Below are positions 46,201 through 55,800 of a stretch of DNA of 64,000 bases, piece after piece. Within the stretch, counting starts at the first letter, position 1, and each line of letters starts with the position of its first letter. Source of the DNA: Euglena gracilis (Eukaryota > Euglenida > Euglenophyceae > Euglenales); the NCBI GenBank assembly GCA_039621445.1, contig CP154955.1:41610426-41674425 (forward strand), in the 5' to 3' direction. A program made the position numbers and the translations under genes. The notes under the pieces were generated by a model. That model worked only from the letters and a program-made list of their open reading frames with translations, was not told the DNA's origin and searched no databases.

Positions 46201-49043
46201 CAACTTGTTACAAAGGAGAACCCAGAGCTCATCGGGAAACTTGTGTATTTCAAGGTCCAATTCTGTTGGTTTTGTTTCCTTCTTTTTTTGTTTTTCAGAT
46301 TCGAACGAGAATTTGTGTTTTGAAGCCCAATTTGAAGTTTCTGAATTTAACAGAGGGCTGTATGCTATTCCACAGTTGTGGCACATTTTCGAGCTGTTCC
46401 TTCCATGGGGGGGGGGAAGTGAGCATTGTTCATGGGCAAAGACTGGGCAAAGAAAGAGTCAGGGTTTTCCCCCTACAATTGAGCGTGCACCAAGGACCGT
46501 CAAAGCACCAATAGGGCGAACATGGTGTTGCCCATTCACTGCTGGTGAATTTTGTTTCTACCACCTCTTCAAATAAGAACCCCCAAAGTAAGACCTTCCT
46601 TTGGATTGACTAAGCAAAAATCCAAAATTTTCAAGGCCCCCCCCCTGAAGCGCTGGGGATGGGACAAAAACCTGCTTTCAGGCACAAAAACAACGACATT
46701 TTGTGACATTTTTGCATTTTGAAGAAAAAAAAGAACCATCTTACATGGCATGAAGCGCCGAAGGAAAAACTTGGCAATTTTGGGAACCCCAAAGATGATG
46801 ATTTTCAGGACCCAGGTCGGTCAAGGAAACAACCCCCAAAATAGGACCACCCCCCTGGAGGTCCCGCAACGGACCCAAAGTAAGGGTCTCATTTGGGGGT
46901 TATCCTACCAGCTCATTGGCCCTCTTAGCTGGTCCGCCCCTGGGCTGTTGGGGTCACCCCCCCACGGTTGGACCCCCAGGCTGTTAGAGACAAGATGGAC
47001 CCTGTTTTCAAAGCATTCAGGATTGGTCGGTCCCCCAAACCCATTGCACTCAACATTGACCCGTGAAATTGTCCCACCCACCCCGGCCAGGCTGGCAGAG
47101 GCGGGGGGGGGGGGGGTATTTTAAGGTGAGTTGGGCACTTCCCGGGAGGGTCGGTCTGTCCCCTGGGGGCAGCCCATCCCGTGCTGCGGCTTCGGCTTTG
47201 GGGACTGCGTCATCATGGACGTGCTGCACGACCGGAAGCTGCTGCCCCCCCTCCCGGCCGCGGTGCAGGACATCGTCATCCCCTGGAACGAGAGCATGCG
47301 GAACGAGGTGCACCCCATCGCCCATATGGCGCCGGTGCATTTTTATAGACGCCCTTGTTGTTTCCCCCCAATTTTGAAAAAAATAAGGAATGAGGTGATC
47401 TGATTTTGGACCCAAAAGTAGAATTTCCAATATATTTTTTTTTGAAAATTTATCTTTTTTTCTTGTCTTTTTTTGATATTTCTTTTCTTTGATAACGTAT
47501 AGGAAATGGATGCAAGTCTGAGGACAAGCAATGTCGTTTCCAAAGGGGAAGGACAACGTCCGCGTTTGGACGATCGTCATTCCCACTTCATTAAATGGTG
47601 CTCATGCCATTTCCAGAACAGCGAAGGTGCAGCGGGCACCTTTCCAAACTGGACCACCAAACCGAGTGATGGCGTAAAGTGGAGCACAATACCCCCACAG
47701 TGCCCCCCCCCCCCCACACACTCACCCCCCCACATCCCCCACACCCCCCACAGCACCCCACTTGTGAAATCTTTTGGCATCTTTTTTTTTGACTTACCCG
47801 GTCTTCAGCCTCGTCCGGGGGGTGCCCCAGAACCAAAACAACAAGATCCTTTTCCGTGCATCTCGGGGCATCCAACACCTGATGTTTTCAAGACACCCCC
47901 CCCCACTCATACCCCCACATACCCCACACTTGAGTGTGGGCCCCACTTTATGTCATGTGTGACCAACCCTCTCATCTTTGAACATGATTGAGGCACGTAT
48001 CGCCAAAATGTCCGATGCGCCAGTTTATTGGGAGACCCCCCCCCCAGCCCCCCCCCCCCAGCCACCCTCCACCCTGCCCTCCCCCCCCACCCAGGCGGTG
48101 CAGGTGGCCACCAAGCTGCGGGCGGCGGGCCGGCAGGTGGACATCGTGCTGGACGCCCGCCGCGTGAAGAACGCGTTCAGCTACGCCGCCCGGGGCGCCG
48201 CTGGGAGGGGCCCCCTCCCCCAACCCCTGGGGCTGACGGGAATCCCGGAAACCCCACGGATTGGTTGGGGGGTCTGGGCACCCCCTCCTGGTGGGGGGCA
48301 CCCCCTCCTGGCGGGGTGGAGGGTCCACCCCCGCCCTCCCCAGTTTTCCTTCGGTGCCTTCGGCGTGGAAGTATCCCTGGCACAGTGCCACAGTGGGTTG
48401 GGGGGTGCCCACTTCTGGGGGGGGGGGGGCGACCTTCCTTGCCTTTGGTCGGGTTTCGACCAAGAACTTCTTGACTTGTTGCCCGCTCACTTATAACCCC
48501 TCCCCAACCAGGTCCATTCAACCCCTGGTTTCCTGAGTGGGGGTCTTTAACGCACAATGACTCAGTCACTGGGCGACCCCCCCCCCCCTTAGTCTTCTTG
48601 TCTGTTTATGGCCGGCGCTGATTTCGCTTCTGGCCCAGTTTGTGTGGTGAGTGGTCACCCCCCCCCCCCCCGGGAGTGGGTGAGTGACTGGATTGAGTGA
48701 GTGACTGGATTGATGAGTGAGTGACCCCCCGGGACTGACTGGATTTCTGGGGGAAAATGTGGGTGACTCGTTCTTGGAAGATTGGGGGGGGGGGTCGGTA
48801 AATAAAAACAGCATTGGTCTTCAAGCCCTGGGCTTCGACGGGAGCGTCCGGCGGGGCCCTGCCGGGGACCGCATCGGGGCGCTGCGGGCCATCTTCGTCG
48901 CGCCGGAGGAGTGGAAGGCGGGGGAGGTGAAGGTGAAGGACCTGCGAAAGACGGAGGGGCAGGAGGGGCACGCCCAAGCGCCTGATCCAGACGCACGGTT
49001 TTGTGGTATGGTTTGCCATGGCCCAGCCGTAAGCCGGGGTTGA
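36385..49043 (+). CDS. Histidyl-tRNA synthetase, organellar/bacterial type (multi-exon)
   Basis: The enzyme charges tRNA-His with histidine (EC 6.1.1.21). At least 12 exons lie in order on this strand, totalling about 420 codons; organellar HisRS of plants is near 480, so the N-terminus is incomplete here. Class II motif 2 (WRFE ... [15 protein letters not shown]), HisA ([15 protein letters not shown]), HisB ([13 protein letters not shown]), motif 3 ([10 protein letters not shown]) and the C-terminal anticodon-binding domain all appear. The pattern matches the plastid/mitochondrial and cyanobacterial type rather than the usual cytosolic one, so the product probably works in an organelle. A targeting sequence is not seen and would lie upstream. 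GT-AG and nonconventional introns are mixed. Exon 4 carries a frame break. It is uncertain whether 49043 is the true stop. Confidence 0.9.
36523..38126 (+). other. HisRS intron 1, nonconventional
   Basis: Begins GGACAGCGCTG and ends GCAGCGCTGGGGCA. CAGCGCTG at +4 to +11 pairs perfectly with CAGCGCTG at -13 to -6. Removing it gives KAGE|EISEQ, the exact HisRS spacing. It contains a CA repeat at 37193-37242. Confidence 0.82.
37193..37242. repeat. CA microsatellite
   Basis: About 24 CA units inside HisRS intron 1. Confidence 0.95.
38127..38254 (+). CDS. HisRS exon 2
   Basis: Reads [20 protein letters not shown], then [18 protein letters not shown]: the TPSLAR segment that precedes motif 2 and contacts ATP and histidine in this family. 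It ends in phase 2 at CACG|GTTTGT, a conventional donor. Confidence 0.92.
38255..40048 (+). other. HisRS intron 2, conventional GT-AG
   Basis: GTTTGT...CTCCTGCAG. The split Arg codon CG|A joins exons 2 and 3 as LPAR|WYTI. Confidence 0.85.
40049..40091 (+). CDS. HisRS exon 3 (motif 2 core)
   Basis: 43 bases encoding [14 protein letters not shown]. This is the WRFE (phi-R-x-E) core of motif 2, with the catalytic Arg and Glu present. It is the smallest but most diagnostic piece. The end CAG|GCCCAG places CAG at +4 to +6 of the next intron. Confidence 0.9.
40092..42265 (+). other. HisRS intron 3, nonconventional
   Basis: Begins GCCCAGGGCTTG and ends CAAGCCCTGCCCGG. CAGGGCTTG at +4 pairs with CAAGCCCTG ending at -6 over nine bases. 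The join EAIQ|KGRKREH has the exact family length. It hosts the C-run element at 40208-40991. Confidence 0.85.
40208..40991. mobile_element. 784-bp inverted-repeat element with C-run ends
   Basis: TTACCT(C)nTTGTCCAACGACC at the left is mirrored by GGTCGTTGGACAA(G)nTAA at the right. Near the ends, CGACCACCCCCCGGTCAGAGACGA-type words occur three times. The interior (40385-40830) is an expanded, degenerate AAAATGGCC array. It has no open frame of its own and sits wholly inside HisRS intron 3. A non-autonomous DNA element is inferred; no transposase family can be named. Confidence 0.68.
42266..42461 (+). CDS. HisRS exon 4, with internal frame break
   Basis: Starts [17 protein letters not shown], the motif 2 loop and following strand. 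It then continues in the next frame as [20 protein letters not shown] and [16 protein letters not shown]. Between GGC (42311-42313) and GCGGAG (42333) there are 19 bases where the family needs 21, so two bases appear to be missing near 42314-42326. No intron can explain this. The likely end is GGG|GTGCCC at 42461/42462 (phase 0); the exact end is uncertain. Confidence 0.82.
42462..43875 (+). other. HisRS intron 4, probably conventional
   Basis: A GTGCCC...TTTGCCGCAG intron joins exons 4 and 5 in phase 0 with about the right length. A small missed exon cannot be excluded, and an alternative nonconventional acceptor lies at 43863. It contains the inverted repeat at 43540-43840. Confidence 0.5.
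43540..43840. repeat. C/G-run repeat, inverse of 33.9 kb copy
   Basis: Reverse-complement match to 33930-34195, with the palindrome GGTGCCTGCTATGGGCAGGC near 43710. Confidence 0.7.
43876..43945 (+). CDS. HisRS exon 5
   Basis: Encodes [20 protein letters not shown], then EEL and one split base. This is the conserved VC(V/I)VDK segment of the insertion after motif 2. The end CTGG|GTGCAG puts CAG at +4 to +6. Confidence 0.88.
43946..44149 (+). other. HisRS intron 5, nonconventional
   Basis: GTGCAGGG...TCCCTGTCAGT, with CAGGG at +4 pairing to CCCTG ending at -6. The join gives [13 protein letters not shown] conventional alternative (GTGTCGG...TCAG) is also in phase but inserts two extra residues. 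Confidence 0.65.
44150..44250 (+). CDS. HisRS exon 6
   Basis: Encodes [20 protein letters not shown] and [13 protein letters not shown], a helical segment upstream of the HisA motif. The donor AAA|GTCTGC is conventional. Confidence 0.85.
44251..44738 (+). other. HisRS intron 6, conventional GT-AG
   Basis: GTCTGC...TTTTTGCAG, phase 0. An open stretch at 44600-44738 inside it is not needed for the HisRS alignment. Confidence 0.75.
44739..44774 (+). CDS. HisRS exon 7
   Basis: 36 bases encoding [16 protein letters not shown] is conserved in organellar HisRS. The end is ambiguous over an 8-base direct repeat (GCATATGG) shared with exon 8. Confidence 0.82.
44775..45644 (+). other. HisRS intron 7, nonconventional
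   Basis: GGCCAG...TTGCATAT. CAG at +4 to +6 faces TTG at -8 to -6, with one G-T wobble pair. GCATATGG is repeated at both edges. Confidence 0.75.
45645..45705 (+). CDS. HisRS exon 8 (HisA motif)
   Basis: Encodes [20 protein letters not shown] and one split base. SVVRGLxYYTG is the histidine-specific HisA motif, with the Arg and both Tyr kept. Conventional donor ACCG|GTGTGT. Confidence 0.93.
45706..46058 (+). other. HisRS intron 8, conventional GT-AG
   Basis: GTGTGT...GTGCCCGCAG. The split Gly codon G|GC joins YYT|GIVFEG. Confidence 0.85.
46059..46151 (+). CDS. HisRS exon 9 (HisB motif)
   Basis: Encodes [20 protein letters not shown], then [16 protein letters not shown] and GGGRYDxLL are HisRS hallmarks that bind histidine. 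The end C|GGCCAG has CAG at +4 to +6. Confidence 0.95.
46152..47170 (+). other. HisRS intron 9, nonconventional
   Basis: GGCCAGGGG...CCCCTGGGGGC: CCAGGGG at +3 pairs with CCCCTGG ending at -5 over seven bases. The join gives [17 protein letters not shown]. No GT donor gives the right phase. Confidence 0.85.
47171..47307 (+). CDS. HisRS exon 10 (motif 3)
   Basis: Encodes [20 protein letters not shown], then [20 protein letters not shown]: motif 3 and the linker to the anticodon-binding domain. Conventional donor GAG|GTGCAC. Confidence 0.95.
47308..48094 (+). other. HisRS intron 10, conventional GT-AG
   Basis: GTGCAC...CCACCCAG, phase 0, joining [13 protein letters not shown]. Confidence 0.82.
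48095..48187 (+). CDS. HisRS exon 11 (anticodon-binding domain)
   Basis: Encodes [20 protein letters not shown] and [11 protein letters not shown]. This matches the LRxxGxxVDxVLxxKxLKxxFxxA pattern of the HisRS C-terminal domain. Confidence 0.9.
48188..48866 (+). other. HisRS intron 11, nonconventional
   Basis: Begins GCCCGGGGC and ends GCCCTGCCGGG. CGGGGC at +4 pairs with GCCCTG ending at -6, including one G-T pair. The join [14 protein letters not shown] has the exact family length. Confidence 0.68.
48867..49043 (+). CDS. HisRS exon 12 (C-terminal strand and tail)
   Basis: Encodes [20 protein letters not shown] and [15 protein letters not shown]: the last strand and helix of the anticodon-binding domain. 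The frame then runs to a stop at 49041-49043. The last ~25 residues do not resemble the family end. GGGCAG after ACG GAG at 48957 could start another nonconventional intron to a short last exon. Confidence 0.8.
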   Translation, partial: DRIGALRAIFVAPEEWKAGEVKVKDLRKTEGQEGHAQAPDPDARFCGMVCHGPAVSRG

Positions 49044-50180
49044 TGTCTCTTTTTGGAAACTCAGATTAAAAGCTGTATTTTCACCTGCCTTCGCTCCAAA
49101 TTGTTTTGATTTTTCTGACCTATTGCTCCAAATATTCACACAGACATAATGCACACGTCCATGCATGAACATATTATGAATGAAAAGAGCGAAAAGGCAC
49201 GATGTGTTGCACAAATTTACGTGCATTTATTCATTTATACATTTATACACACATGCAATTTAAATTTCATGTGCAAAAAAAGAAGTTTTTTTTTTCATTT
49301 GGATAGACCTGAATGATACGCTCAATGATTATCCAAAGTGACCGATAAGCTTTTGGTCCAATACCCTTTGGATGGCAGTTTGGGAAAAATTGGCCAAAAG
49401 GTCTTAGATCTGTGACAAGTTTCCCTGACCCAAAAATTTCACCCCTGCGGCGGTATGTTTGGCTGGCTTTGCAAACAGAATAATGCTCCCAGCCCTGCTT
49501 GCGGGAGTGAAAAAGTGCATTACTGGAATAGTTTCCCATTTTGAACCAGGGTTCACAAATGTATCATCCAAACGCCACCTGGGACGGAGGCCATGCTCCC
49601 CAGAACCCCATCAAGTCTAGAGTTCCAAAATTGTGTAAGTGAGAACTGAGTAGTAATCAAAACCTGTTTGGTTTCCAACTTTTTTTGGGGGTGTCTTTTT
49701 CCCCCCAAAAAAACTGTGGGGTGGCCCAGTTCCACTATAGATTTTTTCCAAGTTCTCGTTCAATAGGAAGACCCCCCACCAAGCCCTTTTGCACTTGATT
49801 TGTGGGATGAAGCATTAACAAATCCCGCCATTTTTTTGGTGCCTGGATGGGATTGGTGGCTTGGTTTCGAAGTGTCTGTGAAAGTTGCTGACCTCTGCTG
49901 AGGATGCCTTTGGGTCCTTATCCACAAACATTCTCCACACTGGCTGTCGTCCAGAGCTCACTTTTGAAGTGAAATGATGGGTCATGGCGATGCACATCTG
50001 AAACTTTTGTCTCCCATTGTGGTAATGGCAGAATCGTTCCTGTCGGCAATCTACATGAGTCCTGTGCTTTTGTCTCTTATAATGCGCAGATTCCCCCCAC
50101 TTTCTCACTTTTTTTCTGTGGATGTCTGCAGATGTGTTTCTTCTGTGCGGTGGCACGTGCGTGTGTTGTTTTTGTATTGT
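49044..50180. other. No gene recognised
   Basis: Downstream of HisRS. Short frames only; no polyadenylation signal can be asserted for this lineage. Confidence 0.5.
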
Positions 50181-50289
50181 GTTGCGTTGCGTTGCGTTGC
50201 GTTGCGTTGCGTTGCGTTGCGTTGCGTTGCGTTGCGTTGCGTTGCGTTGCGTTGCGTTGCGTTGCGTTGCGTTGCGTTGTGTGTGTGTG

Positions 50290-50344
<55 letters not shown>
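50181..50344. repeat. (GTTGC)20 followed by (GT)n
   Basis: Twenty perfect GTTGC pentamers at 50181-50279 run directly into about 32 GT units. Cys/Val/Ala/Leu/Arg frames through it are artefacts. Confidence 0.97.
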
Positions 50345-50346
<2 letters not shown>

Positions 50347-51650
50347 ATCCGATGGAAATACATGTGCTGGTTCAATTGTGTTATTTCATTTTATTTCACA
50401 CATCAGACGTTCCGACCTTTGCGTTTGCACTACTTTTACGACATGACACTTCCCTAAACTTTTACTTTTTTTTCCTCTGCATTGGGAGCCTGTAGGGGCC
50501 AGCATGAAAATGGGCGTGGTCTTGTTGGCACCCTTACATCGCGGGTGGGCTCTGCAACACAGTTCCACAGTCGCGGGCAGGGCGTCGCTTAGCCAAAGTG
50601 GACCCATCCCCACCCCTAAGGTCCAGCCAGCCAGCAGCCTTTTTCCAGGTACCAAAAAAAAACTATCAAAACTGAAAGAACCCCCCCCCAGAAAAACTGC
50701 CCGTCATACAAGAAGTCGACTTTTTGGCCCAAAGTTTGCCCCGGGCACCCATTTCTGGCCGTTTTTTACCCATCTTTGCACCTCAGAAGCAAAAAAAAAG
50801 CGTTACCATCCATCCGCCCAAATGGTGGCTGGAAAACAATAGCACCAGTCAATGGGGTTCAGTCAGTCAGCAACCAAAAGAAAGTTCCATTTTGTGGGTG
50901 AATCCCCCTTTCTCGGTCCTCGACCGAGTTTTGACTAAGGTGGCCATGGAACCCCTTCGGATTGTTTTGGTTTGCCCGGGTTGGGGAGATTGTTTTTGGA
51001 GACGCATTTTGGAACAGCTCTCCACTGCCCAAGTTCAAGTGCCCAGTGGCATGGAAACGTACCGTTCCGATTTTCAAGAAAAAGCATTGCCAGCCCCACA
51101 GTGGAATACGATTGTCCCGTTTTCCAGCCAGCCCAAATTTTCCCGCCTCTGAGCTGAACACCCCCGGGGGGGGGGGGGTTGTTAAGCGACGCCCCTGATT
51201 GTAGTAATTGCTCGCTTCATTCTAAGTACATTATTTTCAGACTCTGCTCGGAAGTAGTCTTCGGGCTGCCATTGGGTCGCACTCGCTCCTGGACCTTTTC
51301 ACTGCCCTCCTCGACCTGACCTCTCTCGAAATACAGACAAGCATTTCTCGCAGCGTCTTATCCAAGAACAAGAACGTTCTCTCCTCTCATTTCCCCTGTC
51401 TGCTCTTTGCTGTATGTAAACCAGGATCGTGCACAAAAGGAACAATTTCCTGTGCACACTATCCTCTGGAGGGGGTTGGGTTTGTTTGGACCAGTGGTGC
51501 CCCATTTCCAACAGGGGCTTATCTTTCTTTTATTCTTTCTTTTATCTGCCCCCCCCCCGCTGGAAGCGTCGCTGTTTTGGACCCAAAATACCCCGAAAGT
51601 GGGTTTCCCCGAGACACACACAAAGACACCACCGTCTGGCCTTTGAACAG

Positions 51651-51785
51651 GCTGTTTCCACCCTGGAAGTGCAGGAAATCGGCAGGACCAGGGAAGAAAA
51701 TCGACAAAGAAAAAGGAAAGGCAGCTCTCCAAAAAATGGAGTTGTTCTTGGAAGAATCGTCCTCTGATGGCAAAAACACCACAAA
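51651..51785 (+). CDS. Candidate exon, Lys-rich, unknown protein
   Basis: After TTTGAACAG one frame reads KCRKSAGPGKKIDKEKGKAA, then LQKMELFLEESSSDGKN, a charged helical peptide. A second frame (VSTLEVQEIGRTREENRQRK) is also open. It lies between the two named genes on the same strand. The donor is unclear. It might be an exon of a separate small gene. Confidence 0.3.
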
Positions 51786-52720
51786 AGGCAGGAACCACAT
51801 TTTTTTTGGACTCCATCATTTTGGTGCAGATTCGGGGTTGAGTGCACATTGGGCGGAGAACAAAATTTGTACAGTTGTTTTAGTTTTTCAGAAATCATAT
51901 CAAAATTGTTGTCGTCGTTCTTGTCATGATCATGACCACAAATGCATTTTTGGTTCTGTTCGGCAGCCCCGCAGCCCCCAGCCCCCAGCCCCCTGCTGGT
52001 AGCTCGGGGGCACCAGCCTCATGTCGTCCCCCCCCCCAGGGCCGTCAATCTGACAGGGGAACCCCAAAGTTCGATGCACCACAACCAGACCCAGGAGTTT
52101 CCCAAATTTCCTAATTCACCGTTTTCCCCAGGTTGTTTTTGGTGCTGAGTAAGGAAGGCACGGTCAATGCCAGGTAAAATTTTGGCGAAATTTATTTTTA
52201 TCAATTTATTAAAGTTAATTAAGTTAATTTTTGGCCCTTTCTTTAGGGGCTTTGGCCTGACTCAGGCCTAAGGAATCCCTTAACCGTAACCCTTTTCCTT
52301 ATCCTGCCTCAAATCCTTTTGATGCAGGGTACTCATTCATGCATCCCTGCAGCAGAAACGCACAAAATTCCCAATGAAATGGCGGGATAGGACGGAGAAA
52401 ATGCCGAAATCAGGGACCGGTCTCACTTGTATGACGCACGCGCAGGGGGTTCTGAACCCCCGTCATATTGAAAGTGGGTTAGTGGGGGGGGCACTAGGGG
52501 GCACTGAGGCTACCTTCTGTTCTATTAATATCAATATTCTGTTACCGCGCCATATTTTGGGTGCTCCCGTCCCACCATTTTTTTGTGCAAATGACGAGTG
52601 AGTGCTTTGTCTGGTGTGTGTGTTCCCCATTTGCCTCCACGTTGTCCCATGCACCATCCTCCTCCTCCTCCTCCGCCTCCGCCTCCGCCTCCGCCTCCTT
52701 CCTCCCTCCCTCCATTCCAG

Positions 52721-52864
52721 TGGCATATGTGGGTGGCCGATGCCACCACCCCGGTTCGTCACCCGCTGTCTGCTGGCCACTCTCGGGCAGGGGCTGCCGC
52801 GGGGAGGCACCAGAAGACAAAATGAAGGGCCTCCCATTCCCCAGGCGCCTAAATGGCCGGGCAG
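52721..52864 (+). CDS. Proposed PSD first exon with presequence
   Basis: A pyrimidine tract ending CCTCCATTCCAG precedes this segment, and GGCAG|GTGAGT ends it. The second ATG (52739) opens [20 protein letters not shown], then RGGTRRQ. It is Arg-rich and has no acidic residue in the first 28, like a mitochondrial presequence. Translation stays open to the donor and leaves AG, which joins as Ser to the next exon. The upstream AG may be a spliced-leader acceptor. The first ATG (52726) is out of frame and stops within the exon. Confidence 0.45.
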
Positions 52865-55800
52865 GTGAGTCCAGTTATTTGGCAAGGGAAGGGGAGGGTC
52901 AAATGAAATCCGGTGCACCGCCTTGGAAAGAAGTTATCGGCCTCACACCCCACAAAGTCATGGTTTCAGGTTCCTTTTTTTTGTCGAAAACGGAGGAGCA
53001 CAAAGTGCCTGAAAAATCATCGTCTGTGGTGTTCCAGTCCAAATTGCCAGGAAGAGTATTCTTTTTGCTCCCAAACCACCCCAGGGTAGTAAGTGAGTGG
53101 AGGAGGGTTGTGTATTTGGACCTCCCCTCTTTCCAAGTTAGTTTTACCACGAATTACAACCTTGCCGCTTGCCCAACCCAGCCCCTGACCCCAGCGTGCC
53201 AGCCCTTTGGGCAACGTACACCATGCGCGAGGTCCATCAATGCGCCGAAAGCAGCGTTTGGCGCCACGAGCACATGCAAAGATGCATACATATAATGTAT
53301 ATATATGTATATATATGTATATATGTATATACATATATATGTGCATATATATATGTATATATATATATGTGTATATATTTATACATATGTATATATATGT
53401 ATATATATGTATATATATGTATATATGTATATACATATATATATATACTAGTGGTGATTCTTCTTGCAACAACAACTAGTGGGGGGGGCTGGCTCCCCAA
53501 CGCCGCTGGCGTTGCGCCAAACCCTGGCCGGGAGCGGCCGGGTGGCCAGCGACACCGACTTGTTCGTGCTGAGCCAGCTGCCCCTGCGGCAGCTCTCGCG
53601 GTGCTGGGGTGTGCCCCCCCCCTGGGCCCACCCACCCTGACTTGTTGAGGACGCAAAAGGGTCTGCAATGCCTTCGCACTCCACAAACGGAGCTGTTCAG
53701 TGATGGCCAGCCGCTCGCGGTGGGTTTTGTGCTTGTGCGTACGATTGTCCCGTGCCTGTGCGTCCCCCCCTTTGCAGCCATTGTGGGTAGATTGAGGTGC
53801 GTGGCTGTGCGACAGCACTCAATAGCCTTCCTTGGTCTGTTCCTGCACGGCCCAAGCACCCAACTCAAACGTGGTTTTTACCGTAAACCTGGCCCCCATC
53901 CCACTTCTCCGGGTAGGGTACCTATTCGGTCCTCACCCTATGTCCATCTTTCTCTGTCCCAGGTAAAGTCAACGAAATGGAGTTCCCGGGGCTCATCCAA
54001 CGTGGGCTGCTCCAGCTGTACATTTCCATGTATGTGTCAGGCTGGCGTACACAATGGAAAAGGTCATCCTCAAAGAGCTTTGTGTGGATGGGTCAAAACT
54101 GAAGTGCTGATGGTGGCTTTCATTTCCGTTGGGCAAGGTGCTCCGTGAGCTCCGTGAAAGCCATTGGGCAAGGTGTGAGCCAACAGCGCTGGCCAACCAG
54201 TATTTGTCAGACACACCCAGTGTTGTTGTTTTTTTGCACAAATCCATTTTTGAAAAAAGTTATCACGAATTGATGAAGGTGTTTCTCTCTGCTTTTTTTT
54301 GGCTGCAAGAGCTGGAATATTTGCACCAACATCGTTTCGGGTGATTCATGTGTGGGTTTATTTTTGGGGGGGTTTGGACCAGAACCTGGTCTTTTAAACC
54401 TCAAAAGGAACTGGGTCCTTAAAGTAAATCCGTGCTTTTTGGTGCTTTTCCAGCACCAAAAAGTGGGTTTCTCAGATATTTGCACAGGACCGACGTGTTT
54501 TTTTTTTAACCAATCCTATGTTAAGTTTTCAGTGAACTGGTCTCGTTTTGACACAAAAGATGCATGTAAAATCCCCTTCCCAAATAGAACCCCGGGGTAT
54601 CATTTTTTTTTCGCCCAATGGAGATATTATTTGGGGGAGTGTATCATAGCTAGCCACATAAATGTCGACCCAAATTTTTTTTGCCCCTTGTCCCAATTTT
54701 TTTGGTCGCTGTCCCAAAATTTTCGCCCCTGTTCCAAAAAAAAATTACATCTGTCCCAAATTTTTGCCCAGGTTGTCAAGAATTTCAGTGCCTGTCCCCG
54801 CAAATTTCGCCCCATTGGGCATTGAATTTTTCACGCTTGTTTAAAATTTGAACGTCGGCTTACCGGGTTGCCTTAGAGGAGGTGACAGATTCATATTTGG
54901 GCGGGATTTCAAGACCATCAGAGGGTGGGAGACTTTATATTTGGGTTAGGGGCTATACATCTTTTGACGTATCTGAAACTTGTCACACTCCCTTGTTTTC
55001 TGTCAGAATGAACTGCCATTTTGGAGAAAAGGAAAGGAAGACCAAGCACAATACTTTGAGAAATGGTGCTCAATTGCAACAACTCAAAATCGGCAAACAA
55101 ATTTTCTGAAACGTCAAAACAACGGCCCATTCAAGGTCCATGTGGTGCCCTTGCGGACCTTCCCCTTCTTTATCATAATCTGTTCCCAGCCATAGAAAGC
55201 ATCGGATGCATCGGATGACCAAGAATTTTGTGAAAAAGAAACAAAAAAAATGTGGGTGGGCCAAAATTGGTGGGGCGGGGAGGCAAAAATATTGGGATAA
55301 TATTGGGGCAATCATTTTGGGACGGGGGCAAATATTTTGGCATGACAGGTAAAATTTTTCGGATTGGGGGCAAAATTTTTTGACACCGGGCAAAAATTTT
55401 GGGACATGGGCAAAATAACGTGATTACTCTCCATAATTAACTCTGGAATATCCTTGAATATCTGAATATCCTGATTATCCTCCATAAATAACTCCTGAAT
55501 ACATTTGAAGTCAAAAAAATATCCGAGGTGGGAAAAGGGCCAAAAAGCTATGTCACAGACCTAAGGAGAGGAAGGATGCTCGAAAAACCTCTCGTGCTTT
55601 GCCCAAGGGGACTGAGTTAATACTCCCCCCAAGGTATTCGCACGTTGCTGCCAGGTGTTGTAAAGGCCGTGCAAGGCCTTAGCTTGATGATTTGCAGTAA
55701 CCCACAGGGGTAGAAACAAAATCTTACCTCACAGAACGCTAACAGACTAACCCCTGGTGGGTGGATCTGTTAGCAGCCCCAGCCAGTGAGGAATTGTTTG

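Noticed and set aside
36385-49043. Dinoflagellate origin because of odd splice sites
   Set aside because: From what I know, dinoflagellate introns vary the donor (GC or GA) but keep an AG acceptor. Here introns 1, 3, 5, 7, 9 and 11 end in CA, GG, GT, AT, GC and GG, and their ends pair instead.
50122-50457. Cys/Val/Leu/Arg-rich frames on the + strand and His/Thr-rich frames on the - strand
   Set aside because: They are products of the GTTGC and GT repeats.
52561-53295. 244-residue open frame as a single exon
   Set aside because: A strong acceptor at 52720 and a GTGAGT donor at 52864 lie inside it. The protein-like peptides on each side are in other frames that join in phase by splicing.
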